This document shows, piece by piece, positions 7,276-14,272 of a DNA stretch of 31,961 nucleotides. The stretch lies in NCBI GenBank assembly GCA_964430665.1, contig CAYSFC010000007.1, positions 1 to 31,961 of the forward strand, given 5' to 3'. Position 1 is the stretch's first letter. Each line of letters opens with the position of its first letter. Both the position numbers and the translations under genes were made by a program. The DNA comes from JAQUYS01 sp964430665. GTDB lineage: Archaea > Nanobdellota > Nanobdellia > Woesearchaeales > SKGA01. The notes beneath the pieces are model-generated. The model made no database searches. It saw only the letters and a list, made by a program, of their open reading frames with translations, and had not been told where the DNA came from.

Positions 7276-8118
7276 TCAATCGTCAAGTTCGATTTTTCCT
7301 TCCATCATACGTTGAACTCTAGCACTTATAGGAATACTTTGAGATATTGTTTCTTCTCTTGTTTTGATTGGTGCTGAATCTAAAACTCTTTGAACAAGAA
7401 TTTTATAATCTTGAGCACCTCGAGATTTTGGATCATAAGCAAAAATAGATTTTCCTGTCGCTGGGGCTTCTGCAATTTTAGCATTTATTCTTATAGGGTG
7501 AGTAACTAAAGAACCATAATCTGTTATTAATTTAGATAACATTTTTTTATTACTTCTATTTCTGACATCATGCATAGTTGGAACAATATGTGTTATGTTT
7601 AATTGATGTTTGAAATAACTATTAACTTCTTTTATTGCATCAATCATATATTTCATTCCAGTCAAAGCTAAGTAATTTGTAGAAACAGGAATTATTGCTT
7701 CGCTTGAAAACAACATCGCATTTTGATTTAAAATTCCTAAAGAAGGTGCACAATCAATAATAATGTAATCATATCCACCAATATTTTTCATTTGATTTGT
7801 AAGAGTTCTTTGTCCATCTTTTCTTTTAGATAAAAATACTTCTGCTTTAGTTAAATTTTCTGTGCTATGAATTAGATCCAAATTTGTACCTAAAGGAGTT
7901 ATGCAATCAACAAAAGAACATTCATCCATCAAAAAATGATATAAGCTTTTTTCTTTAGCGCTAGTCAAAGAATGAGCTACACTTCCTTGAGGATCCATAT
8001 CAATTAAAAGAACTTTATTACCTTGTCTTGAAAGACCTGCAGCAATACTCACAGCAGTAGTTGTTTTACCAACACCACCCTTTTGATTTATTACACAAAT
8101 TTTACGTACACTACACAT
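7276..8118 (-). CDS. parA: ParA/Soj-family partitioning ATPase
   Basis: A 280-residue deviant-Walker ATPase of the ParA/Soj/MinD superfamily, the type that segregates plasmids and chromosomes by dimerising on DNA in the ATP state. The Walker A motif KGGVGKTT occupies residues 13-20 with the signature lysine, the Walker A' aspartate follows in LLIDMDPQGS, and Walker B is YDYIIIDCAPSLG. RINAKIAEAPATGKSIFAYDPKSRGAQDY near the end is typical of chromosomal Soj. No ParB gene adjoins it here. The message probably has a short leader: GGGTG lies 7-11 bases before the ATG and a weak box GATAAAATG lies about 35 bp upstream. It lies beside the tRNA-Leu scar, so origin from an integrated element is possible but unproven. 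Confidence 0.9.
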   Translation of the reverse strand: MCSVRKICVINQKGGVGKTTTAVSIAAGLSRQGNKVLLIDMDPQGSVAHSLTSAKEKSLYHFLMDECSFVDCITPLGTNLDLIHSTENLTKAEVFLSKRKDGQRTLTNQMKNIGGYDYIIIDCAPSLGILNQNAMLFSSEAIIPVSTNYLALTGMKYMIDAIKEVNSYFKHQLNITHIVPTMHDVRNRSNKKMLSKLITDYGSLVTHPIRINAKIAEAPATGKSIFAYDPKSRGAQDYKILVQRVLDSAPIKTREETISQSIPISARVQRMMEGKIELDD

Positions 8119-8300
8119 TTATACACACCCGTCTCACCGAATGATTACATTTTATCGCTATCAAAAACATAAAGTTGTATACAGAAACGTATACTGATAT
8201 ATAAATATTTCGTTATATTTATTAATTTTCAAGTAGTACTTAGTACACTGGTCAACCAGTAAGTAGTTTTTTAAATAGTGTGAATTTACGTTGAATTAAT
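8119..8300. promoter_or_regulatory. Divergent control region, parA / nuclease
   Basis: GTATAC is repeated at 8177-8182 and 8189-8194, forming an inverted repeat around AGAAAC. ACTGGT-CA-ACCAGT at 8247-8260 is a perfect palindrome just upstream of the TATA-like TTTTTTAAAT (about 8266-8275), which is 30 bp ahead of the nuclease ATG. The palindromes have the size and place of operator sites, or of a partition site for ParA. Confidence 0.55.
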
Positions 8301-9140
8301 ATGAAAAGAATGCAATCACCCTCATCAATAAACACATATTTTCAATGTCCCCGAAAATATTATTTCATTTACAATTTAAAAATGCCAACTTCTCCTTCAA
8401 TACATTTAGTTAGAGGTTCGGTTGCACACTCAGTATTAGAGAACTTATTTGAAATTGTTCCAGAAGTATTTACAGATAATTTTCAAACAGAAATGCAAGT
8501 TGTTGTCTTAGAATTATTTAAAAAATATTGGAATGAAAGTTCTCAAGATTTAGCAAAAGTTGGTTTATTGCCAGAAGAACTAAATAAATATTATCAAGAA
8601 ACTCAATTAATGTTATTAAATTGGTTAAAAGGATTTATTTACAAAATAGATAAATTAATTGTTTCAGGTATGAGTTTTATCGATGCATGGAAAAAATTAA
8701 AACCAGAAACTGAAATTGAATACAGATCAGAAGAATTATTTGTTCGTGGTTATATTGATGCAATTGAAAAACATGATGGTGAAAAAGAAGGAATTCGTTT
8801 AATGGATTACAAAACTTCTAAAAGGCCTCACATTACAAAAGAATACAGATTGCAATTAGGAATTTATGCTTTAATGTACGAATTAAAACATGGTATTCGT
8901 CCAGACAAAGTTGGAATTTATTTCTTGAAAGAAAATGAACAAGTTTTAGACGTTGATGATGATTTAATTCAAAATGCTAAATTTATGATAGAACAAATTC
9001 ACATGTCAACAGACGGTGTTGATGATTTAGAAAGTTATCCTAAGAATGAAACTCCTTTATGTAAATGGTCTTCAGGTCAGTGCGATTTTTACGATTATTG
9101 TTTCCGTGGAAAAGAAATACCTAAAAAACCACTTAGATAA
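8301..9140 (+). CDS. PD-(D/E)XK nuclease with Fe-S cysteines
   Basis: A 279-residue RecB/AddB/Cas4-type nuclease of the PD-(D/E)XK superfamily (PF12705-like). In order: Cys16 in FQCPRKYYF, the GSVAHSVLE motif with the conserved His (about 39-47), the acidic residue in RGYIDAIE, the catalytic D-x-K of LMDYKTSK, the QLGIYALMY motif and a terminal cysteine triad Cys254, Cys261 and Cys267. One N-terminal plus three C-terminal cysteines is the 4Fe-4S arrangement of AddB and Cas4. No CRISPR array or other cas gene is present, so a DNA-repair or replication-linked exonuclease role is more likely than adaptation. It is divergent from parA with shared upstream palindromes, and starts at an ATG 30 bp after a TATA box. 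Confidence 0.88.
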   Translation: MKRMQSPSSINTYFQCPRKYYFIYNLKMPTSPSIHLVRGSVAHSVLENLFEIVPEVFTDNFQTEMQVVVLELFKKYWNESSQDLAKVGLLPEELNKYYQETQLMLLNWLKGFIYKIDKLIVSGMSFIDAWKKLKPETEIEYRSEELFVRGYIDAIEKHDGEKEGIRLMDYKTSKRPHITKEYRLQLGIYALMYELKHGIRPDKVGIYFLKENEQVLDVDDDLIQNAKFMIEQIHMSTDGVDDLESYPKNETPLCKWSSGQCDFYDYCFRGKEIPKKPLR

Positions 9141-9171
9141 ATATTTAAAATAAAAATATAAGAAATAAATT

Positions 9172-9191
9172 GGTTCAACAAATTCTGAACC
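9172..9191. terminator. Hairpin between convergent genes
   Basis: GGTTCA and TGAACC form a six-base-pair stem with an eight-base loop between the nuclease and the coiled-coil gene. It may mark the end of either transcript. Confidence 0.4.
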
Positions 9192-9216
9192 TGTTCACTC
9201 GAAAAATACTTGCAGT

Positions 9217-10104
9217 TTATTTCTTTCCTGCTCTTTGAAAAATAAGAAGATCTTCAGTAGTTAATTTCTTTCCTGTTTTCATTTTTTCATTAACTTCTTT
9301 AGCTTTTTCTTTTATTGCTTTAGCTTCTTCTTCTTTTTTATCTTCTTCAATTTTAACGTTGGCTTCTTCAAGAGTGGATTTAATTTCATCTGCTTCTTTA
9401 ACTAAATCTTTTAATTGATTATTTTTTTCAGTAAATTGATCTTTAAATTCTTTAAATTTCTTAAAAGCTTCTTCTTCTTTTTCTTTGATTTCATCAATTT
9501 CTTTAGATTGGTCAATAACATTTTCATGTTTATCTTGTGATTCTGTTGCGAATGATTTTATTTTTTTATGAAGTTTATTTGATTCTTTTCTAATTAAATT
9601 AACTTCCTTGGAAATATCTTTAACTTTTTCCCATTCTTCTTTAACTTCATTAAATCCTGAATATTGTTTTTTTAGAGCTTTAATTTCTTTGTTTAGTTTT
9701 TGTTCTTTATCAAAACTCATAACATTTGTTTGTAAGGCATACTCCATCTTCTCAATTTTTCTTTTGATTTCTTGTGGATTACCTTCAATTTTTAGTTTAG
9801 AAATTTTAGAATCATATTTTTCTTTTAATTCAGCATGAATTTTTCTTTTATCATTAAGTTCTTTGTTCAGTCTATCTCTTTCTTTTTTCATATCTTGAAC
9901 TTCGTTAGTTATTTCATTACGTTCGGTTTTAGAGCCTTTGACTTTACTTATTTTTTCACTAATTTCTTTGTTTAACTTTGATTTTTTTGAATACCAAGAT
10001 TCTTTCATACGGTTTAATTTGTTGAGTTCTTTTTTTATTGCACTCATTTGTACTTTTAACTCTTTTAATCTGTTCATTTGTTCTTTGATTTGTCCTTCTT
10101 CCAT
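9217..10104 (-). CDS. Archaeal coiled-coil protein (COG1340-like)
   Basis: A 295-residue protein that is almost continuous charged coiled coil, rich in Lys and Glu, from residue 5 to about 265. It ends with the compact KKLTTEDLLIFQ motif that is also seen at the end of the conserved archaeal coiled-coil family COG1340. Family members are sometimes annotated as phosphoserine phosphatase-like, but no catalytic motif is visible and no enzymatic activity should be assumed. A structural or nucleoid/complex-organising role is possible. The start is placed at ATG 10104 (MEEGQIKEQMNR) with GGTG 9-12 bases upstream; a GTG at 10116 would add four residues. Confidence 0.75.
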   Translation of the reverse strand: MEEGQIKEQMNRLKELKVQMSAIKKELNKLNRMKESWYSKKSKLNKEISEKISKVKGSKTERNEITNEVQDMKKERDRLNKELNDKRKIHAELKEKYDSKISKLKIEGNPQEIKRKIEKMEYALQTNVMSFDKEQKLNKEIKALKKQYSGFNEVKEEWEKVKDISKEVNLIRKESNKLHKKIKSFATESQDKHENVIDQSKEIDEIKEKEEEAFKKFKEFKDQFTEKNNQLKDLVKEADEIKSTLEEANVKIEEDKKEEEAKAIKEKAKEVNEKMKTGKKLTTEDLLIFQRAGKK

Positions 10105-10136
10105 TGATCTCAACACCTACCGTTTTTTAAAATACT

Positions 10137-10155
10137 AAACGCAAAATTTGCGTTT
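10137..10155. other. Perfect palindrome upstream of the coiled-coil gene
   Basis: AAACGCAAAATTTGCGTTT forms an eight-base-pair stem with a three-base loop. It lies 33 bp before the coiled-coil start, so it could be an operator or the end of the L12 transcript read-through. Confidence 0.5.
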
Positions 10156-10186
10156 GTATATTTTCATTTTCAAAATATAAATAAGT

Positions 10187-10202
10187 GGAAGCTAAAGCTT
10201 CC
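10187..10202 (-). terminator. Hairpin ending the ribosomal operon
   Basis: GGAAGCT-TT-AGCTTCC (minus strand) is a perfect seven-base-pair hairpin 16 bases after the L12 stop codon and is followed by an AT-rich stretch. It is well placed to end the L1-L10-L12 transcript. Confidence 0.6.
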
Positions 10203-10218
10203 AATAAAAAGAAAATAT

Positions 10219-10521
10219 TTATCCGAAAAGTGCGCCTAGTCCAGCTGCTGCTGCACCATCATCTTTCTTTTCTTCTTTCTTTTCTTCTTTTTTCTCTGCT
10301 GCCGGAGCTTCTGCTGGAGCTGCACTAGCTGCTGGAGCTGCACTGATTGCTGCCTTTGCTATTGCTTCTTCAATATCTACACCATCTAAAGCTGCAACTA
10401 GAGCTTTAATTCTACTATCGTCAACTGAAACGCCTGCTGCTTCTAAAACTTTTTTAACAGCTGCTTCTTCTATTTTTTGTCCTGCTTTATGTAAAAGCAT
10501 TGCCGCATAAATGTATTCCAT
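10219..10521 (-). CDS. rpl12: Ribosomal protein L12 (P1-type stalk protein)
   Basis: Archaeal stalk protein of the P1/P2 family, 100 residues. The N-terminal dimerisation domain MEYIYAAMLLHKAGQKI is followed by helices to about residue 60, then an Ala/Pro hinge, a run of Lys-Glu pairs, and the translation-factor-binding tail GLGALFG, identical to that of L10. Dimers bind the C-terminal spine of L10 and recruit elongation factors. GAGG lies nine bases before the ATG for operon translation, and a separate TATA-like box sits 25 bp upstream, so extra L12 may come from an internal promoter. Confidence 0.96.
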   Translation of the reverse strand: MEYIYAAMLLHKAGQKIEEAAVKKVLEAAGVSVDDSRIKALVAALDGVDIEEAIAKAAISAAPAASAAPAEAPAAEKKEEKKEEKKDDGAAAAGLGALFG

Positions 10522-10540
10522 TTTTTTGCCTCATATTTTT

Positions 10541-10551
10541 ATTTTATATAA
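10541..10551 (-). promoter_or_regulatory. Candidate internal promoter of L12
   Basis: TTATATAAAAT on the minus strand lies between the L10 stop and the L12 start, with its centre 25 bp before the ATG, the spacing seen at other promoters in this window. It could supply extra L12, which is present in several copies per ribosome. Confidence 0.5.
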
Positions 10552-10570
10552 ATTTAATGTTAAGATTTAC

Positions 10571-11566
10571 TTAACCAAATAGTGCTCCAAGTCCTGCTGA
10601 AGGATCAGGTGCATTATCATTGTCTTTTTTCTCATCTTTAGTTTCTTCCTTTGCTTCAGCCGGAGCTTCAGCAGAAGTAGATGCTACTGCGGTAGCAATT
10701 CCTTTTAACTCATCTGAAAGAGCTTCATCTGGTAAAAGTTTTACTACAGCTATCATCTGACCTTGAGCTTTACATAAAGTGTCTCCAACAGTAATATCTG
10801 TTAAGATATCTTCATTGATTGCTAAATTTCTAGCTTCACTAAATGCATTTTGCACAAGTACAGTAATTGTGTCTGAGCAAACATAAGCAGAATTAACTGC
10901 CAAATTAAATGCTTGTTGAGCACAACTAGTAATATCCATAATATATTTGTCTTCATCTATATCTAATACAGATTTAGTTAAGATTTCTCCATCTTCATAA
11001 ATTGCTGTAAGATCTAAACCAATTTCCATAGGTTCAATTCCAAGTCTTGTTAAAATTCCTGCGAGAGCAGAACTTACAACATCTCCTTCACTTGCAACTT
11101 TTGAATCTGCTTTAATTGCAACTTTTCCTCCTTCAACTCCGCTTTTAATACCTAGTGCTCCAAGTTCTCCTATGACTGGACCTGGTGCGAAAGAAGTTGG
11201 ACCTGCAGGAACAATAATATCTTTAGGAGCTGTTTGACCACCTTTAATTACAGCAGGAGTTTTATTCTTTTTCAAAGTTTTAAAAAGTTTGAATGGACTT
11301 TCTTCTGTAAATATTAATGCAGGCATACCTTTTAAATGAGGTATTAATTTATCCATACCTTCTTTTTTAGAATTATTTAGTGCAACTGTAAGTAATCTTC
11401 GTTTACTCATTTTTATAAGTACGGATCCTCTAAGTTGTTCTCTCATTTTAAGCATAGTTTTTGCAGGTAAGTTTTCCATATTTACTGCGCCAACATACTT
11501 ATATTTGTCAACAAGTTCTGTGAACTCTTTAACTGTGTCTTTCTTTTTTTGCGATACGTGAACCAT
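10571..11566 (-). CDS. rpl10: Ribosomal protein uL10 (P0-like)
   Basis: Base of the ribosomal stalk, 331 residues. The N-terminal rRNA-binding domain runs from MVHVSQKKKDTVKEFTELV through KMSKRRLLTVALNNS; the GPTSFAPGPVIGELGALGI segment opens the archaeal insertion domain; the C-terminal spine that carries L12 dimers follows, then a charged hinge and the GLGALFG tail shared with L12. It is translated after L1 with a 27-bp gap and precedes L12 by 49 bp. The order L1-L10-L12 is conserved in archaea; L11, often first in this group, is not present here. Confidence 0.96.
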   Translation of the reverse strand: MVHVSQKKKDTVKEFTELVDKYKYVGAVNMENLPAKTMLKMREQLRGSVLIKMSKRRLLTVALNNSKKEGMDKLIPHLKGMPALIFTEESPFKLFKTLKKNKTPAVIKGGQTAPKDIIVPAGPTSFAPGPVIGELGALGIKSGVEGGKVAIKADSKVASEGDVVSSALAGILTRLGIEPMEIGLDLTAIYEDGEILTKSVLDIDEDKYIMDITSCAQQAFNLAVNSAYVCSDTITVLVQNAFSEARNLAINEDILTDITVGDTLCKAQGQMIAVVKLLPDEALSDELKGIATAVASTSAEAPAEAKEETKDEKKDNDNAPDPSAGLGALFG

Positions 11567-11593
11567 TTTCTTTCTTTTTTATTTATAGTAAAC

Positions 11594-12244
11594 TCAAAGT
11601 TTTTCGGGTTTACTCATTGTAAGTTTCAAAAGCGCATTCTTAACGTTGTGTTTTTCTTTTGGTAAGTGATGTACGATTTGATCATACAAATACATAACGT
11701 TTTCCGCAATATCTTCTGGTGCGCTTTCAATTGTTCCAACTTTTACATTAAATATTGGAAGTTTTTTAGCACTTAATTTTACAGTAATTTGTAGTTTATC
11801 ATAAATTGGTTGTAATGATGCTTTTGAAGGAAATACACAACCTGCTTTAGGGTTAGGCATTTTACCTCTAGGACCAAATACTCTACCAAGAGCTCCTGCA
11901 ATCTTTCCCATAATATTTGCTTGAGCCATAAAAAAATCATATTCTTCAGCCAATTTTTTTGCTGATTTTTTATCTTTTTGATATTTTTCTAAATCTTCTA
12001 CAAGAATAACTTTATCACATACTTTTTTTGCTTCTTCTTCCATATCGTGTGCGACAATTGCACAAATTTTATTTTTTGTTTTTAATAATTTAGGAAGTTC
12101 TGCGAAAAATTCAACTTGTTCTTCAGGTTTTTTAAGATTAATATCTTTAAGATTAACAATTAAATCTACTGCTTGTGGAAATTTTCTTTCTTTTGAATTC
12201 TTTTTCAAGTCTTCAAATGCTTTCATTATTGATTTTTTATCCAT
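11594..12244 (-). CDS. rpl1: Ribosomal protein uL1
   Basis: Protein of the mobile L1 stalk, 216 residues, typical for archaea. The motif LGRVFGPRGKMPNPKAG (about residues 119-135) is the most conserved part of the family. The N- and C-terminal halves together form domain I, as in other L1 proteins, with the central inserted domain between. L1 proteins bind helices 76-78 of 23S rRNA and often repress their own mRNA. A GGAGGA ribosome binding site precedes the ATG and is adjacent to a UUCG hairpin in a leader of about 160 nt. First gene of the L1-L10-L12 operon. Confidence 0.96.
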   Translation of the reverse strand: MDKKSIMKAFEDLKKNSKERKFPQAVDLIVNLKDINLKKPEEQVEFFAELPKLLKTKNKICAIVAHDMEEEAKKVCDKVILVEDLEKYQKDKKSAKKLAEEYDFFMAQANIMGKIAGALGRVFGPRGKMPNPKAGCVFPSKASLQPIYDKLQITVKLSAKKLPIFNVKVGTIESAPEDIAENVMYLYDQIVHHLPKEKHNVKNALLKLTMSKPEKL

Positions 12245-12408
12245 TTTATTTATTCCTCCTACCGAAGTAGTTTTGGCCAGATATCAATTAAACTCACATA
12301 TAACATAGAAGTAAATTAGTTAAAGTAACTACCTTCCATATCAATTGAGCTTTTTGCCACGAAATCAATCTTGTTGACCCGTGCGATATGTTAACGCCAA
12401 TGGTTAGA
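12245..12408 (-). promoter_or_regulatory. Long leader of the L1 operon
   Basis: About 160 nt separate the expected transcription start (about 12407) from the L1 ATG, unlike the leaderless genes around it. Read on the minus strand it contains ATGGAAGGTAGTTA (12339-12326), which resembles the L1-stalk segment of the 23S rRNA ATGGGAGTCGTTA (2474-2486). It also holds a small TAGTT/AACTA hairpin, AATTGATAT twice, and CTAC-TTCG-GTAG (12270-12259) immediately before the GGAGGA site. These features suit feedback control by L1, but this is inferred. Confidence 0.55.
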
Positions 12409-12426
12409 TTTTAGGGAAATTTTCTT

Positions 12427-12450
12427 CATTTATAAATCTAATGGTTAAAT
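12427..12450 (-). promoter_or_regulatory. Promoter of the L1 operon
   Basis: On the minus strand, a TAAATTTAAC-like element is followed by CATTAGATTTATAAATGAA, with TATA core TTTATAAA at 12429-12436. It is nearly identical to the eL33 promoter at 6731-6760. Confidence 0.65.
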
Positions 12451-12490
12451 TTAGGACTACTTTTTTAAATAAATGTTTATTTATTTGGGT

Positions 12491-13096
12491 ATGAAACTAA
12501 CTCTTGTAAGACATGGTGAAACATGGCATAATAAAAACCACATTTGTCAAGGACAATTTAATTCTCAATTAACTCCTTTAGGTATAAATCAATCTAAAAT
12601 GGTTGCTGAAAGGTTAAAGAACCAAGATTTTGATGTTATAATAAGTAGCGATTTAGATAGAGCTGCAAATACGGCTAGAGAAATTGCTAAATATCATGAT
12701 TGTGAATTGATTTTAGATTGTAGATTAAGAGAACAGGCAAAAGGTAGTTTTGAGAACAAACCTTCAATGGATCGAAAAGCTTACCTTGAAGGAAAAAATA
12801 TTCCTTATAGTGATTTTGCTTATGAAGGTGGAGAATCATTAAAAGATACTTGGAAAAGAGTTTTTGAATTTTTAGAAGAAATAAAAGAAAAATATACTTA
12901 TCATAAAGTTTTATTGGTTTCACATGGTGGACCTTTAAACACAATACTAACTCAATTACAAAATAAATGTGTTGATGATTTAAAAACTGGAATTAAATTG
13001 GGAAATACTTGTGTTTCTGAAATTGATATTAGAGAAGATGGTGTTGATTTTATTAAACTTAATTGCACAAAACATTTAGAGGATAAAAATGATTGA
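12491..13096 (+). CDS. Histidine phosphatase (phosphoglycerate mutase-like)
   Basis: A 201-residue branch-1 histidine phosphatase (PF00300). The catalytic RHG motif is in LVRHGETWHN at the N-terminus, further active-site residues lie in SSDLDRAANTA and LREQAKGSFENK, and the second catalytic His is in LLVSHGGPLNTIL. The family covers cofactor-dependent phosphoglycerate mutases and broad phosphatases such as CobC and GpmB; the sequence resembles the phosphatase side but the substrate is unknown. The start is placed at ATG 12491, which begins the first strand directly and lies about 25 bp after a TTTTTTAAATA box; ATG 12473 would add six residues. The gene overlaps the next one by 8 bp, so the two are probably co-translated. 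Confidence 0.88.
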   Translation: MKLTLVRHGETWHNKNHICQGQFNSQLTPLGINQSKMVAERLKNQDFDVIISSDLDRAANTAREIAKYHDCELILDCRLREQAKGSFENKPSMDRKAYLEGKNIPYSDFAYEGGESLKDTWKRVFEFLEEIKEKYTYHKVLLVSHGGPLNTILTQLQNKCVDDLKTGIKLGNTCVSEIDIREDGVDFIKLNCTKHLEDKND

Positions 13097-13610
13097 ATTA
13101 GAAAGAACGTTTTTAGCAAAAGGAATTCCCTCTTGGTTAAAAAATTGCGAATATAAAGAAATGATTGACATTTACATTCCTGAAGATGAAGAACATCCGG
13201 TTGTAAGGATAAGAAAACATGGAAACAAATATGAAATGACTAAAAAAACTCCTGTTTCAGAAAATGATTCTTCACATATGATTGAACAAACTATAATTTT
13301 ATCGCCAAAAGAATTTGAAGTATTATCTAAATTACCTGGAAAAAGAGTTTCTAAAAAAAGGTATTGTTATAATCATGGAGATTTAGTTGCAGAAGTAGAT
13401 GTTTTCACAGAAGATTTGAAAGGTTTAATATTAATTGACTTTGAATTTCAGAAAATGGAAGATAAAGATGCTTTTGAAATTCCTGATTTTTGTTTGGTTG
13501 AAGTAACTCAAGAAAAATTTATTGCTGGTGGAATGCTTTGTGGGAAGAAATATTCTGATATTTCAGAAGAGTTAGAGAAATTTGGATATGAGAAATTAAT
13601 TTTTGATTAA
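13089..13610 (+). CDS. CYTH-domain protein
   Basis: A 173-residue CYTH domain protein. CYTH proteins form a beta tunnel that binds triphosphates with paired metal ions; characterised members are adenylate cyclase CyaB, thiamine triphosphatase, RNA triphosphatase and inorganic triphosphatase. Seen here are the N-terminal acidic pair in MIELERTFLAK, the basic strand VVRIRKHGNKYEMTKK, the YCYNHGDLVAEVDVF segment and LIDFEF, with EVTQEKFIAGGMLCGKKYSD near the end. The substrate cannot be read from sequence. It overlaps the histidine phosphatase by 8 bp and the convergent HD gene by 4 bp. Confidence 0.82.
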   Translation: MIELERTFLAKGIPSWLKNCEYKEMIDIYIPEDEEHPVVRIRKHGNKYEMTKKTPVSENDSSHMIEQTIILSPKEFEVLSKLPGKRVSKKRYCYNHGDLVAEVDVFTEDLKGLILIDFEFQKMEDKDAFEIPDFCLVEVTQEKFIAGGMLCGKKYSDISEELEKFGYEKLIFD

Positions 13611-14272
13611 GTTTCTCCATTCCATTCTCTATGAAATTCATCTAAGAACAATTCCATAAACTTGTGTCTATGTTCAGCCATCTTTCTTCCAGTTTCAGTA
13701 TTCATTCTGTCTTTAAGCAAAAGAAGTTTTTCATAAAAATGATTTATAGAAGTAGATTCACAATTAACAGCTTCTTTGACATACTCTTCTTTACTCATAT
13801 TCATTTTAGGTTTGATTTCTGGATGATACATTAATCTATTTTTAGATCCGCCATAATTAAATGTTCTAGCTAAACCTATGGCGCCAATTCCATCTAACCT
13901 ATCTGCATCTTGAATTACATCAAGTTCAGGAGATTTAAATTTCTGTTCATAATTTCCTCCTTTAAAAGAAATATTCAAAATAATATTTTCAACATGTTTT
14001 ATTACATCTTCTTCAACATCAATTGACGATAAAAAATTTCTTGCCATTTTAGGAGCTACACTTTCATCTCCATTATGAAATTTAGAATCAGCAATATCGT
14101 GTAACAAAGATCCAAGTTCAACTATGAATAAATCTACACTTTCTTCCTTTGCAATATGTTTAGCTAGATTCCAAACTCTATACATATGCCACCAATCGTG
14201 ACCGCTTTCTGAATGAGATAAAGTTTTCTTTACAAATTCAATAGTTTTTTGAATTATTTCTTCATTATTCAT
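13607..14272 (-). CDS. HD-domain phosphohydrolase
   Basis: A 221-residue metal-dependent phosphohydrolase of the HD superfamily. The metal ligands are visible as His in HDWWHMYRV (about residue 25), the HD pair in GSLLHDIADSKF and the distal Asp in VIQDADRLDGIGAIGLARTF. The whole architecture, including GKMAEHRHKFMELFLDEF-like C-terminal helices, matches the small bacterial and archaeal YpgQ-like HD hydrolases, some of which act on nucleotides; the substrate here is not known. It follows pyrG in the same direction with an 8-bp overlap, so it is likely co-expressed with CTP synthase. Confidence 0.87.
   Translation of the reverse strand: MNNEEIIQKTIEFVKKTLSHSESGHDWWHMYRVWNLAKHIAKEESVDLFIVELGSLLHDIADSKFHNGDESVAPKMARNFLSSIDVEEDVIKHVENIILNISFKGGNYEQKFKSPELDVIQDADRLDGIGAIGLARTFNYGGSKNRLMYHPEIKPKMNMSKEEYVKEAVNCESTSINHFYEKLLLLKDRMNTETGRKMAEHRHKFMELFLDEFHREWNGET

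Noticed and set aside
8301..9140. Cas4 of a CRISPR adaptation module
   Set aside because: No cas1, cas2, other cas genes or array in the window; a generic RecB/AddB-type nuclease is the safer call.
9217..10104. SMC or Rad50-type ATPase fragment
   Set aside because: Only coiled coil; no Walker motifs or hinge.
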